Position numbers and translations under genes: made by a program
Shown: piece after piece, positions 1-7,962 of the stretch
Numbering within the stretch: position 1 is the stretch's first letter
How the letters are laid out: the number at the start of each line of letters is the position of its first letter
Assembly: GCF_913776295.1 (NCBI RefSeq)
Contig: NZ_CAJYOJ010000078.1
Location: 1-64,000, forward strand
Origin: an uncultured Pedobacter sp.
GTDB taxonomy: Bacteria; Bacteroidota; Bacteroidia; Sphingobacteriales; Sphingobacteriaceae
Direction of reading: 5' to 3'
Length of the DNA stretch: 64,000 nucleotides
The notes under the pieces: model-generated
Seen by the model: only the letters and a program-made list of their open reading frames with translations
Told to the model about the DNA's origin: nothing
The model's database searches: none

Positions 1-119
1 TTACTTTTTGATGCCAAAAAGTAAGAGCCCTTCGGCGGCGGTGAGCCGAGGCAAGACTGTGCTGTATGGCATAAGAAATCAGTTACGTCATTTATATTGA
101 TTTTTATACCATAAATTAT
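1..119 (+). repeat. dispersed repeat family A, copy 1 (truncated by window start)
   Basis: This is the 3' part of a roughly 330-bp repeat that recurs at 122-483, 18796-18897 and 45060-45388 (reverse). It starts with a perfect 10-bp hairpin (arms TTACTTTTTG and CAAAAAGTAA, loop ATGC). A GC-rich stretch containing GGCGGCGG and a tail ending ATAAATTATT follow. No gene is supported here. Confidence 0.8.
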
Positions 120-121
120 TC

Positions 122-483
122 CTACCATTGACGTTATTTTGTAATTATTTGATAGTTAAACATTTATGAAATATGCATTTCCATCCAAAAAGGCCTTCGC
201 ACTGTGCCCCCCGTTCTACTTAAGTCCGGCCTAACAAATTTTTCGGATTCTACTGACCAAGCCCTATTACTTGCTTTAAAAGAAAAATTTTCAGCCGGCA
301 TTTTATTAATGTTTGTCTATTGTTTTTTATCTGTATTAATGAGCTCGGCAATGCCTCGGTTTTGTTACTTTTTGATGCCAAAAAGTAAGAGCCCTTCGGC
401 GGCGGCGAGCCGAGGCAAGACTGGGCTGTATGGCATAAATAATTAGTTACGTCATTTATATTGATTTTTATAAAATAAATTAT
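122..483 (+). repeat. dispersed repeat family A, copy 2
   Basis: Near-full-length copy directly after copy 1, in the same orientation. It carries the same hairpin (about 365-388), the GC-rich stretch and the tail. Relative to the copy at 45 kb it has about 55 extra bases before the hairpin. An 80-codon frame (204-446) has the same protein sequence over most of its length as a frame in the 45-kb copy. I treat this as a property of the repeat rather than a proven gene. Confidence 0.8.
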
Positions 484-603
484 CCCTCAGGATGACAGGG
501 TGACAAAAAGATTGCAGTGGAATGGCGGGACTACCGTAACCAACTGGCACAGAACCCTGCTTTCCAAAAAACAATGAATCTTTTAAAAGTGAATCGTGGA
601 AAC

Positions 604-1545
604 CTATACCGACGGGATAATCTTATCCAACTTACTATAATCCATTACCAGTTTACCTTCTTCGTTATGGTAAAACATTTTTTCAAACTTTGCATCCATT
701 TCTATATCTTCATCCTGGTAGCTGGTGCGCGTATGAATGGTTTGGGAAAATGTATCATCAAATGCCTTAAGCATGACGAAAACTTCGACCTCTGCCTGTT
801 GCAGTTCCATTAACGATTTTTCGTATAAAGGACTTTCTTCGGTGATAGGGTGTACCAAAGTCCAGTTTAAAGAGAGGATGCCGATTTTATCGCGTTCTAA
901 TGTCAAAGGATAAAACCTGCGCACATTTTTGCCATCTACGGTTTCATTGTACGACATTACCATCTGCACTTCTACCTCGATAAGTTGGTTACGGCGTAAA
1001 TTAACCAAACGGCACATTAAACCATGACCTTTTTCGTAAGGTGCAATCACCATTTTTTTACTGAAACTCACTTTAGAAGTAGGCCGGCTAAAGCGCCCAT
1101 ACAATAATCCTGTAGCCAATGCGAATGCCAACAGCCCAAGCATACTTTCGAAAGCAGCTAAAATACTGGTTGCAAATCCCTGTGGAGAAATATGGCCATA
1201 ACCCACCGTAGAAATGGTTTGGGCCGAAAAGAAAAAGGCATCAAAAAAGTGATCACGAAAGGTAAGACCTTTAGCACCTTCTAAATTTTCAATCCCGACA
1301 ACGTTATATAACACTGCAAATATGGTATTTACAACCAGGTAAGCTATCAGAATGACAAAGAAAAACCTCGCCCAGCTCATCGTGACCAGGCGGGTGTAGG
1401 TATCATCGAACTTAAACCAGGGCAGGCCGGTACGCTCGATATTTGCAGAACCATCCGGGTTTAGCATGCGCTGATTTTTGGTCACGGGATTGGAACCGAA
1501 ACCGAAATCATCATTAAACTGTACTTTTCTTTTAAAGAAAACCAT
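604..1545 (-). CDS. KirBac-type inward rectifier potassium channel
   Basis: Inner-membrane K+ channel subunit of 313 residues, expected to act as a tetramer. Residues 113-117 are the selectivity filter TVGYG, preceded by a pore helix. Two membrane helices lie at about 58-82 and 124-148. The second is followed by RFSRP and a C-terminal immunoglobulin-like cytoplasmic domain (about 155-300), the bacterial Kir layout. The length fits KirBac proteins. The gene is transcribed away from the trp leader. Gating ligand and physiological role cannot be read from the sequence. Confidence 0.93.
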   Translation of the reverse strand: MVFFKRKVQFNDDFGFGSNPVTKNQRMLNPDGSANIERTGLPWFKFDDTYTRLVTMSWARFFFVILIAYLVVNTIFAVLYNVVGIENLEGAKGLTFRDHFFDAFFFSAQTISTVGYGHISPQGFATSILAAFESMLGLLAFALATGLLYGRFSRPTSKVSFSKKMVIAPYEKGHGLMCRLVNLRRNQLIEVEVQMVMSYNETVDGKNVRRFYPLTLERDKIGILSLNWTLVHPITEESPLYEKSLMELQQAEVEVFVMLKAFDDTFSQTIHTRTSYQDEDIEMDAKFEKMFYHNEEGKLVMDYSKLDKIIPSV

Positions 1546-1561
1546 ATATTTTTAGAAAGAT

Positions 1562-1593
1562 TTTGGAATATTAAAAAACAATGTCAATATTTG
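1562..1593 (+). promoter_or_regulatory. candidate promoter of the trp leader
   Basis: TTTG at 1562-1565, a 20-bp spacer, then AATATTTG at 1586-1593. This matches the Bacteroidota primary-sigma consensus TTTG-N19-21-TAnnTTTG with one mismatch in the -7 element. Transcription would begin near 1597, nine bases before the leader peptide ATG. Confidence 0.65.
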
Positions 1594-1605
1594 CTTTATA
1601 CAAAC

Positions 1606-1659
1606 ATGATCATTAAAAACTTAAATAACAATTGGTGGTGGCATAACGAAATTCGTTAG
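1606..1659 (+). CDS. trpL: trp operon leader peptide (three consecutive Trp codons)
   Basis: A 17-codon frame, MIIKNLNNNWWWHNEIR, ends in TAG at 1657-1659. Codons 10-12 (1633-1641) are TGG TGG TGG, which is extremely unusual by chance and diagnostic of a Trp-sensing leader peptide. It sits between a promoter-like sequence and a strong intrinsic terminator (1708-1736), upstream of trpD. By analogy with enterobacterial trpL, ribosome stalling at the Trp codons under tryptophan shortage would control terminator formation. The peptide itself probably has no other function. It is far too short for ordinary ORF calling. Confidence 0.85.
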   Translation: MIIKNLNNNWWWHNEIR

Positions 1660-1736
1660 GCAAGTTCTATTGTTATATATTTTTAAAATATTTTAAATAC
1701 AACGAAGAGGATTGCCCAAAAAGCAATCCTTTTTTT
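1659..1736 (+). terminator. trp attenuator: antiterminator segment and intrinsic terminator
   Basis: Terminator stem AGGATTGC (1708-1715) pairs with GCAATCCT (1723-1730) across a 7-base loop, followed by Ts to 1736. GGCAA at 1659-1663, touching the leader stop codon, can pair with TTGCC at 1712-1716, inside the terminator's 5' arm. A ribosome at the stop codon would cover GGCAA and allow termination. A ribosome stalled on the Trp codons would leave it free for antitermination. TAACG/CGTTA (1644-1648/1654-1658) could form an early pause hairpin. Confidence 0.75.
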
Positions 1737-1840
1737 ATGCAATTTTTTAAAGATCGCCATGGCTCACGTCTCCAGAGACCGGAACGGACACAGATGGTTT
1801 GTGGAAACATAAACTATGGCTTAGATAAATTTTTGAGTGA

Positions 1841-1925
1841 TCGTCATGCTGATCCGATAGCTATCGGATTTATTTCAGCATCCGGACTGAAGATTCTGAA
1901 ACAAGTTCAGAATGACGATAAGAAG
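1841..1925. repeat. palindromic intergenic element (GTCATGCTGA family) with nested CCGAT hairpin
   Basis: The ends form an inverted repeat (ATCGTCATGCTGA against TCAGAATGACGAT). Inside is a perfect hairpin ATCCGATAGCTATCGGAT at 1852-1869. A related element at 47668 lacks this inner hairpin. The element lies between the attenuator and trpD. Confidence 0.7.
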
Positions 1926-1933
1926 TAAGAAAC

Positions 1934-2923
1934 ATGAAAAAAATATTAAACCATTTATTCGAGAACAAGAGCTTTAGCAGGGAAGAAGCCAAAAATATTT
2001 TAATTTCCATTTCTGAGGGAGCATTTAATTCTTCGCAGATTGCCGCTTTTATTACTGCTTATGCCATGCGGAATATCACGGTACAAGAGTTACAGGGCTT
2101 TAGGGACGCCATGTTGGATATGTGCGTAAAGGTTGACCTTTCCGCTTACGATCTGATCGATCTTTGTGGTACCGGTGGTGACGGGAAAGATACTTTCAAC
2201 ATTTCTACCTTGTCCTCATTTGTGGTAGCAGGGGCAGGGCATCATGTGGCTAAACATGGTAACTACGGGGTTTCATCGGGCTGCGGATCATCAAATGTGA
2301 TGGAATACCTGGGCTACAGCTTTACCAACGATGAAACTACTTTAAAGCGCAATCTGGATGCGGCAGGCATTTGCTTTTTGCATGCACCGCTTTTTAACCC
2401 CGCCATTAAAATTGTGGCACCGATCCGGAAAGAATTGGGCGTAAAAACATTTTTTAATATGCTTGGGCCAATGGTTAACCCAGGGCAACCAAATTACCAG
2501 ATGGTAGGCGTTTTTAGTTTGGAACTGGCTCGTTTATATGCTTATTTATACCAGGATACCGATAAAAATTATACCATTGTACATGCACTGGAGGGTTATG
2601 ATGAGATTTCGTTAACCTGCGATGTGAAAACCTTTTCGAATAAGGGAGAACAGATTTTAACCCTTGGCGATATGGGCTTTGAAAAAGTGGATGTCAATGG
2701 AATTAAAGGTGGTGATACCGTAGAGTCGTCAGCTAAAATATTTGTGGATGTGCTTAATGGCGAGGCGACTGATGTGCAGAACAATGTGGTATTATGCAAC
2801 TCTGCACTCGCTATCCGGACCATCAAGCCTGAACTTTCATTTGCCGATTGCTACTATGAAGCAGAAGAATCGCTGATGAGCAAAAAAGCTTTAAACAGTT
2901 TTAAACAGTTACTGGCATGCTGA
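1934..2923 (+). CDS. trpD: anthranilate phosphoribosyltransferase
   Basis: Cytoplasmic enzyme that transfers phosphoribosyl from PRPP to anthranilate, the second step of tryptophan synthesis. It has 329 residues, the usual length for a stand-alone TrpD. PRPP/anthranilate-binding motifs are visible: GTGGDGKDTFN at 79-89, KHGN at 107-110 and SSGCGS at 114-119. It is the first structural gene after the Trp-codon attenuator and overlaps trpF by 7 bases, so translation is probably coupled. No trpE or trpG lies upstream, which is unusual because the substrate-forming synthase is normally encoded with it. Confidence 0.96.
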   Translation: MKKILNHLFENKSFSREEAKNILISISEGAFNSSQIAAFITAYAMRNITVQELQGFRDAMLDMCVKVDLSAYDLIDLCGTGGDGKDTFNISTLSSFVVAGAGHHVAKHGNYGVSSGCGSSNVMEYLGYSFTNDETTLKRNLDAAGICFLHAPLFNPAIKIVAPIRKELGVKTFFNMLGPMVNPGQPNYQMVGVFSLELARLYAYLYQDTDKNYTIVHALEGYDEISLTCDVKTFSNKGEQILTLGDMGFEKVDVNGIKGGDTVESSAKIFVDVLNGEATDVQNNVVLCNSALAIRTIKPELSFADCYYEAEESLMSKKALNSFKQLLAC

Positions 2924-3549
2924 AATTAAAGGTTTGCGGCATGCGTTTAGCTGCTAACATTGCGGCCGTCGCTGAGTTACATCCGGAATATCTGGGTTTT
3001 ATCTTTTATGGTAAATCGCCCAGGTTGATCAGCGATGTTTCTGCCGAACTGATTAAATACATTCCTGCAGAAATTAAAACCGTGGGTGTTTTTGTAAATG
3101 AAGACCTTAAAAAAGTAAAAGATAAAGTAAACTTACTGAAGTTAAAAGCTGTTCAGTTACATGGCAGCGAATCGCCTGAATACTGTGAAGCATTAAAATC
3201 AAGCTTCTCATCGTTAGAGGTTATCAAAGCGTTTGGAATAGACGAAGATTTCGATTTTTCGACTTTGGAAGCTTATTTAAAGGTGACAGATTATTTCTTG
3301 TTTGATACCAAGACAAGAGCACATGGCGGATCAGGAAAAACATTTAACTGGTCTGCTTTGGACCAATATACATACACAAAACCATATTTTTTAAGTGGTG
3401 GGATTGATTTGGAACATACCACTGCGATTAAAAGCATAAACGATGATCGTTTATATGCACTAGACATCAACAGCCGGTTCGAAACTGAACCCGGGTTGAA
3501 AGATGCTGAAAAGATTAAAGAATTTATTAAAGAAATGAATACAAATTAA
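2917..3549 (+). CDS. trpF: phosphoribosylanthranilate isomerase
   Basis: Catalyses the Amadori rearrangement of phosphoribosylanthranilate, third step of tryptophan synthesis, as a TIM barrel of 210 residues. The catalytic Cys7 is in KVCGM, the acid Asp130 is in FLFDTKT, and the phosphate-binding HGGSGKTFNW is at 136-145. It starts inside the end of trpD. The gene that would normally follow trpD (trpC, indole-3-glycerol phosphate synthase) is missing, and no IGPS domain is fused to this protein. Confidence 0.96.
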   Translation: MLKLKVCGMRLAANIAAVAELHPEYLGFIFYGKSPRLISDVSAELIKYIPAEIKTVGVFVNEDLKKVKDKVNLLKLKAVQLHGSESPEYCEALKSSFSSLEVIKAFGIDEDFDFSTLEAYLKVTDYFLFDTKTRAHGGSGKTFNWSALDQYTYTKPYFLSGGIDLEHTTAIKSINDDRLYALDINSRFETEPGLKDAEKIKEFIKEMNTN

Positions 3550-3611
3550 TGTCATCCTGAGCCTGTAGAAGAAATCCTAGTAAAGAATTTCGACGAGCTC
3601 CATGTGACAGA
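3550..3611. repeat. partial GTCAT-family palindromic element between trpF and trpB
   Basis: Begins TGTCATCCTGAGCC and ends CATGTGACAG, giving weak terminal inverted repeats of the GTCAT family seen elsewhere in this window. It separates trpF from trpB without a T-run terminator. Confidence 0.5.
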
Positions 3612-3627
3612 CTAGTTGATAGATATC

Positions 3628-4809
3628 ATGAAATACAAAGTAAACGAAAAAGGATATTACGGGGATTTTGGCGGTGCGTACATCCCTGAAATGCTTTATC
3701 CGAATGTAGAAGAACTGCGTCATAATTATTTAAAGATCATTGCTGATCCTGATTTTCAGAAGGAGTTTCATCAGCTGTTAAAAGATTATGTAGGGCGTCC
3801 TTCGCCTTTATACCTGGCCAAAAGATATTCGGAACGCTACGGCGCCAATATTTTCCTAAAAAGAGAAGATTTAAACCATACCGGGGCGCATAAAATCAAC
3901 AATACCATCGGGCAGATTTTACTGGCCGAAAAACTGGGGAAAAAACGGATTATTGCCGAAACCGGTGCCGGCCAGCACGGTGTGGCTACCGCGACGGTTT
4001 GTGCATTGCGCAACCTGGAGTGTGTGATTTACATGGGTGAGGTGGATATCGAGCGACAGGCACCAAACGTGGCCCGCATGAAAATGTTGGGTGCAAAAGT
4101 AGTTCCGGCAAGTTCTGGGAGTAAAACTTTGAAAGACGCTACCAATGAGGCCATGCGCGATTGGATCAACAATCCGGTTGATACGCATTATATTATCGGT
4201 TCAGTTGTGGGGCCACATCCTTACCCTGATATGGTGGCGATTTTCCAGTCGATTATCTCCGAGGAAACCAAAAAACAGCTTCTGGAACAAACCGGAGGCG
4301 ATCAGCCTGATTATGTATTAGCCTGTGTGGGTGGTGGAAGTAACGCCATGGGCATGTTCTACCACTTCATGGATGATGAACATGTAAAACTGATCGCTGT
4401 TGAAGCAGCAGGAAAAGGTGTTTCAAGTGGATTATCAGCAGCCACTACCTATCTGGGCAATGAAGGGGTTTTGCATGGCAGTAGAAGTATTTTAATGCAG
4501 ACGCCAGACGGTCAGGTAGTAGAGCCTCATTCGGTTTCGGCTGGACTGGATTATCCAGGCATTGGTCCTCAGCATGCACATTTGTTTAAAACCGGTCGTG
4601 GGCAATATGTTTCCATTACTGACGATGAAAGTCTGGAAGCAGGTTTATTGTGTACCAAACTGGAAGGCATTATTCCTGCGATAGAAAGTGCACATGCCCT
4701 GGCTTATTTGGAAAAAATGGAATTTAAAGGTGGCGAAAATGTAGTGGTTTGCCTTTCCGGTCGCGGCGATAAGGATCTGGATACTTATATTAAATATTTT
4801 AATTTATAA
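3628..4809 (+). CDS. trpB: tryptophan synthase beta chain
   Basis: PLP enzyme that joins indole and serine to give tryptophan, working as an alpha2-beta2 complex with TrpA. The PLP lysine is Lys89 in HTGAHKIN, and the phosphate-binding [10 protein letters not shown] loop is present. I chose the ATG at 3628 ([12 protein letters not shown], 393 residues) over the TTG at 3616 because the family begins at this point. It is followed by trpA after a 75-bp palindromic spacer rather than the usual short overlap. Confidence 0.96.
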   Translation: MKYKVNEKGYYGDFGGAYIPEMLYPNVEELRHNYLKIIADPDFQKEFHQLLKDYVGRPSPLYLAKRYSERYGANIFLKREDLNHTGAHKINNTIGQILLAEKLGKKRIIAETGAGQHGVATATVCALRNLECVIYMGEVDIERQAPNVARMKMLGAKVVPASSGSKTLKDATNEAMRDWINNPVDTHYIIGSVVGPHPYPDMVAIFQSIISEETKKQLLEQTGGDQPDYVLACVGGGSNAMGMFYHFMDDEHVKLIAVEAAGKGVSSGLSAATTYLGNEGVLHGSRSILMQTPDGQVVEPHSVSAGLDYPGIGPQHAHLFKTGRGQYVSITDDESLEAGLLCTKLEGIIPAIESAHALAYLEKMEFKGGENVVVCLSGRGDKDLDTYIKYFNL

Positions 4810-4810
4810 T

Positions 4811-4883
4811 CCCTAAATCCCCTAAAGGGGACTTATGAGGTAATTTTTCACACAATTAATAAAGCCCCTTTAGGGGTATGGGG
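4811..4883. repeat. inverted repeat filling the trpB-trpA gap
   Basis: CCCCTAAAGGGG at 4819-4830 and CCCCTTTAGGGG at 4865-4876 form inverted arms around a 34-bp centre, and each arm is itself nearly palindromic. There is no T-run, so it is unlikely to be a full terminator. It may reduce or stabilise expression between the two synthase subunits. Confidence 0.7.
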
Positions 4884-4884
4884 T

Positions 4885-5652
4885 ATGAACAGAATTAAAC
4901 AACTCTTTCAGGAGAAGAAAAATATATTATCAATTTATTACACTGCCGGTTATCCTAACACCGGCGATACCATTCAGATTGCTGAAGCACTGCAGAAATC
5001 AGGCGCAGATATACTGGAGATAGGCTTTCCATATTCAGATCCTGTTGCCGATGGACCAGTGATCCAGGCCAGTAGCAAACAGTCTTTAGATCAGGGCATG
5101 ACCCTTAAACTGCTTTTTGAGCAACTGAAAGACTTACGTAAACACGTAACTATCCCGGTTTTGTTAATGGGGTATGTAAATCCGGTTTTGCAGTTTGGCG
5201 TAGAGAATTTTTGTAAAGCTTGTGTCGAAGTTGGGGTAGACGGCTGTATTGTACCGGATTTGCCAATGGTAGAGTATGAGGAATTTTATAAAGATTGCTT
5301 TGAGAAATACAATTTAAGCAATGTGTTTTTAATTACTCCTCAAACCACTGAGGAGCGTATTCGTAAAATTGATGGTTTGACGAATGGATTTATCTATCTC
5401 TTGTCATCTTCTGCTACAACAGGTAAAAACTTAGAGGTAGGTGATACCACTGAAGCTTACTTTGGCCGCATCAAAGCCATGAACCTTAAAAACCCAACCA
5501 TGATCGGTTTCGGGATCAGCGATAAACAAACTTTCGATAAGGCATGTTCTTATGCAGATGGAGCCATTATTGGTACGGCTTTCGTTAAAGCCATTGCTGA
5601 TGGGAATTTAGAAGAAAGTATAAGCAATTTCATGAAGAAATTTAAGGATTAA
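4885..5652 (+). CDS. trpA: tryptophan synthase alpha chain
   Basis: Cleaves indole-3-glycerol phosphate to indole and glyceraldehyde 3-phosphate and channels indole to TrpB. It is a TIM barrel of 255 residues. Catalytic residues are Glu45 in EIGFPYSDP and Asp56 in VADGP, equivalent to E49 and D60 of the Salmonella enzyme. A conserved glycine-rich phosphate site lies near the C terminus (IGFGIS and GAIIGTAFV). It is the last gene of the trp cluster. Confidence 0.96.
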   Translation: MNRIKQLFQEKKNILSIYYTAGYPNTGDTIQIAEALQKSGADILEIGFPYSDPVADGPVIQASSKQSLDQGMTLKLLFEQLKDLRKHVTIPVLLMGYVNPVLQFGVENFCKACVEVGVDGCIVPDLPMVEYEEFYKDCFEKYNLSNVFLITPQTTEERIRKIDGLTNGFIYLLSSSATTGKNLEVGDTTEAYFGRIKAMNLKNPTMIGFGISDKQTFDKACSYADGAIIGTAFVKAIADGNLEESISNFMKKFKD

Positions 5653-5670
5653 AATTCTAATTCCTTTAAC

Positions 5671-5750
5671 GATCGTCGTCTTACGGAGTAGCGCAGTAGT
5701 GAAATTTAAAAATGGATATCTCACCAGGTGTTCTTCAGGAGATGACGATC
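5671..5750. repeat. palindromic element downstream of trpA
   Basis: Terminal inverted repeats GATCGTCGTCT (5671-5681) and AGATGACGATC (5740-5750) match at 10 of 11 positions. It belongs to the same general class as the elements at 1841, 42724 and 47668. Confidence 0.65.
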
Positions 5751-5775
5751 ATTTATAACCGTCATTTGATAGATT

Positions 5776-6438
5776 TTAGTTGATTCCGTGGTTCAATATC
5801 AAATCGTCAATAATGCCAGAAATTATCTTCGCATTTTGATAAACCATAAAATGCGTTCCATTTTCGATTACGAAATCAGGCATTGCCTTTGTCGAATAGA
5901 GGATTTTATCATTCGTGCCGTGGATGTGAAAAATCCTTTCCGGTTTAGTTTTATTTTGCCAGCTTAAAATGCTTCCAATTGCCCATTTAAGAAAATGAGG
6001 ATCAGTATCTTTTATAATCCTGCCCAGCAGTGTTTTCTCACTACCAGACCGTGTGCCAAAATAATAATGCTGCGTAAGTTGGTTAGATGCTTTTAAAAGC
6101 CTGGCCGGGATAAACTTTAACAGTTTAAGCTTTCCGGCAAAGCGGTATAATGCTGGTAAATGTTGACTTAACATGGTGCTAGACACAATAATCGTTGCTA
6201 CAGGCTGTAATATTTTAGCAATTTCCACTGCAATCATCCCACCAAACGATACACCTACCAAAGCAAACGGCTGGCAGGTATCAATAACCCGGCTTAGTCG
6301 TTCAGCATAAGCTTCAAGTGACTCATTTTTATGAGGATCAATCCAGTCAATATGGATAACTTTGATCTTTTCACTAAGTTTTAATTTGGAAAAAATCCGC
6401 CGATCAGCTCCGAGGCCGCTAATAAAGTAGGTATTCAT
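5776..6438 (-). CDS. alpha/beta hydrolase
   Basis: Small 220-residue alpha/beta-fold hydrolase with no signal peptide, so probably cytoplasmic. The nucleophile elbow GVSFGG holds Ser64. Asp177 (HGTND) and His196 (NGTHF) complete a catalytic triad. Substrate is unknown. Its ATG overlaps the stop of the upstream uracil-DNA glycosylase gene as TAATG, so the two genes are co-transcribed and probably translationally coupled, although no functional link is evident. Confidence 0.85.
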   Translation of the reverse strand: MNTYFISGLGADRRIFSKLKLSEKIKVIHIDWIDPHKNESLEAYAERLSRVIDTCQPFALVGVSFGGMIAVEIAKILQPVATIIVSSTMLSQHLPALYRFAGKLKLLKFIPARLLKASNQLTQHYYFGTRSGSEKTLLGRIIKDTDPHFLKWAIGSILSWQNKTKPERIFHIHGTNDKILYSTKAMPDFVIENGTHFMVYQNAKIISGIIDDLILNHGIN

Positions 6439-7118
6439 TAGGCCGGTAAATTCCAGTCGATCGGTTTTAAATTATTCTGCACCAACAATTGATTGGCTTT
6501 AGAAAAATGTTTCGATCCAAAGAAACCATTATAGGCTGAAAATGGCGACGGGTGAGCAGCTGTTAATACATAATGTTTTTTCTGATCGATTAGTGCAACT
6601 TTTTGCTGTGCATATCTGCCCCACAATAAAAATACAATATGTTCGCGTTTCTGAGATAAAGCCTTGATCACTTCATCAGTAAAAATTTCCCAACCGCGGT
6701 TTTGGTGTGAGCCAGCTTCTGAAGCGCGAACGGTTAAAGTCGCATTCAATAACAATACACCTTGTTCTGCCCAGTGCGTTAAATGACCGTGGTTTGGCGT
6801 CTTAAAACCTTCAATATCAGTTTCCAGCTCTTTGTATATGTTTTTTAACGAAGGCGGAACCGCAATACCGCGTTGTACCGAAAATGATAAACCGTGTGCC
6901 TGTCCCACACCATGATAAGGGTCCTGGCCCAAAATCACAACTTTTACTTTATCAAATGGCGTCGTATTTAATGCATTAAAAATATCCGCACCCTTGGGAT
7001 AAATAGTTGCACCCCTCTGTTTTTCCTCCTGTAAAAAAGACTTCAGTTTAATCATATAGTCTTTTTCAAATTCTTCTTCTAAAACGGCTAACCATCCCGG
7101 TTCTAGTGCTGCTGACAT
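6438..7118 (-). CDS. ung: uracil-DNA glycosylase
   Basis: Family 1 UDG that removes uracil from DNA to begin base-excision repair. GQDPYHG at 64-70 contains the catalytic Asp66, and the C-terminal leucine-loop region has [18 protein letters not shown] chose the ATG at 7118 (MSAALEPGW, 226 residues) because the 26 codons upstream in frame are not conserved in this family and contain low-complexity intergenic sequence. It is first gene of a two-gene operon with the alpha/beta hydrolase. Confidence 0.96.
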   Translation of the reverse strand: MSAALEPGWLAVLEEEFEKDYMIKLKSFLQEEKQRGATIYPKGADIFNALNTTPFDKVKVVILGQDPYHGVGQAHGLSFSVQRGIAVPPSLKNIYKELETDIEGFKTPNHGHLTHWAEQGVLLLNATLTVRASEAGSHQNRGWEIFTDEVIKALSQKREHIVFLLWGRYAQQKVALIDQKKHYVLTAAHPSPFSAYNGFFGSKHFSKANQLLVQNNLKPIDWNLPA

Positions 7119-7261
7119 AGTGCTGATGTATATTAAATGTAAGATGTATGATTTAAAATGGATTATGGGTAATGTCTGTAAATAAATTTTAGTCAATGGT
7201 TTGACAGACTATAATCAATCGTCAGGGTAGATCGACATAGGCCAATAGGTTGTCTGTTATC

Positions 7262-7312
7262 AAATACTTCCGCAATCAACCATGAACTATCAAACTATGA
7301 ACCATGAACCAA
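7262..7312. repeat. degenerate short tandem tract (ATGAACYAT words)
   Basis: Loose repeats of ATGAACTATC, ATGAACC and similar words between ung and the thioredoxin-like gene. It is one of several such intergenic tracts in this window, each with its own word. No coding or terminator signal is seen in it. Confidence 0.45.
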
Positions 7313-7329
7313 AAAAAACTCAGAAAAAT

Positions 7330-7848
7330 TTAAGATTTCTTCTTGTATATTTCCAATAAATCTCCCTCTAATGTGGTCTTAGGTCCTTCAATAATCCGTC
7401 CCAATTCTTTGTCTTTTTTATCAAAAACAATGAAAGTTGGTACCATTTTAATATCCAGGCCATTCAATAGTCCATTCTCGGCTTTTTTGTTTCCATCAAC
7501 AGCAATAATCTCTACGTTTTTCTCTTTAAAGTGCAGGGCATCTAATATTTTAAGAAAATTGGGTACGTTAGCCTTACTGTCGCCACACCAGGTTCCTAAA
7601 ACAATTTTGATTTTTTCGTTCCTGACTAATTTTTTTAGTTCGATCATTGTTGCGGCATCAGGCACATATGCCTCATAAAGTGGATCATACATTTCCTTAA
7701 ATTCGGGGAAAGTAGTAATGCCTTCTCGCGTACAAGCGTTAATTAGTATATCCTTGTTGTGGACTTCGTCGTGTATTTTTTTATTCAAATCTTGTGCAGA
7801 AACGTTCATTGCAAGTATGATTAGGGTTATGGATAAGAACATTTTCAT
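7330..7848 (-). CDS. secreted thioredoxin-like protein with CGDS motif
   Basis: 172 residues with a cleavable signal peptide ending near Ala18 (NVSA-QD). The thioredoxin fold is indicated by GTWCGDS at 85-91 and a cis-proline motif MVPTF. The active site is Cys-x-x-Ser (Cys88, Ser91) rather than CxxC, so classical dithiol oxidoreduction is unlikely. A monothiol or chaperone-like role in the periplasm is inferred. It is transcribed divergently from the neighbouring membrane protein. Confidence 0.75.
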   Translation of the reverse strand: MKMFLSITLIILAMNVSAQDLNKKIHDEVHNKDILINACTREGITTFPEFKEMYDPLYEAYVPDAATMIELKKLVRNEKIKIVLGTWCGDSKANVPNFLKILDALHFKEKNVEIIAVDGNKKAENGLLNGLDIKMVPTFIVFDKKDKELGRIIEGPKTTLEGDLLEIYKKKS

Positions 7849-7962
7849 AGTTTACAGATGTTTTTTTTGAGCTTTTAAATTTTTATTGAAATTATTGTTT
7901 TAAAATCTAATTTGTGCCATTTAAACACGATATTTGCAAAAAAAATAATTAGGATAAAATTT

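Noticed and set aside
204-446. 80-codon frame in repeat family A, and its counterpart at 45078-45380
   Set aside because: Frame is shared by copies of a dispersed repeat and spans its hairpin; reported as a finding instead of a gene.
1737-1928. 63-codon frame between the attenuator and trpD
   Set aside because: It begins in the terminator T-run and runs through a palindromic repeat; no family match and no separate promoter.
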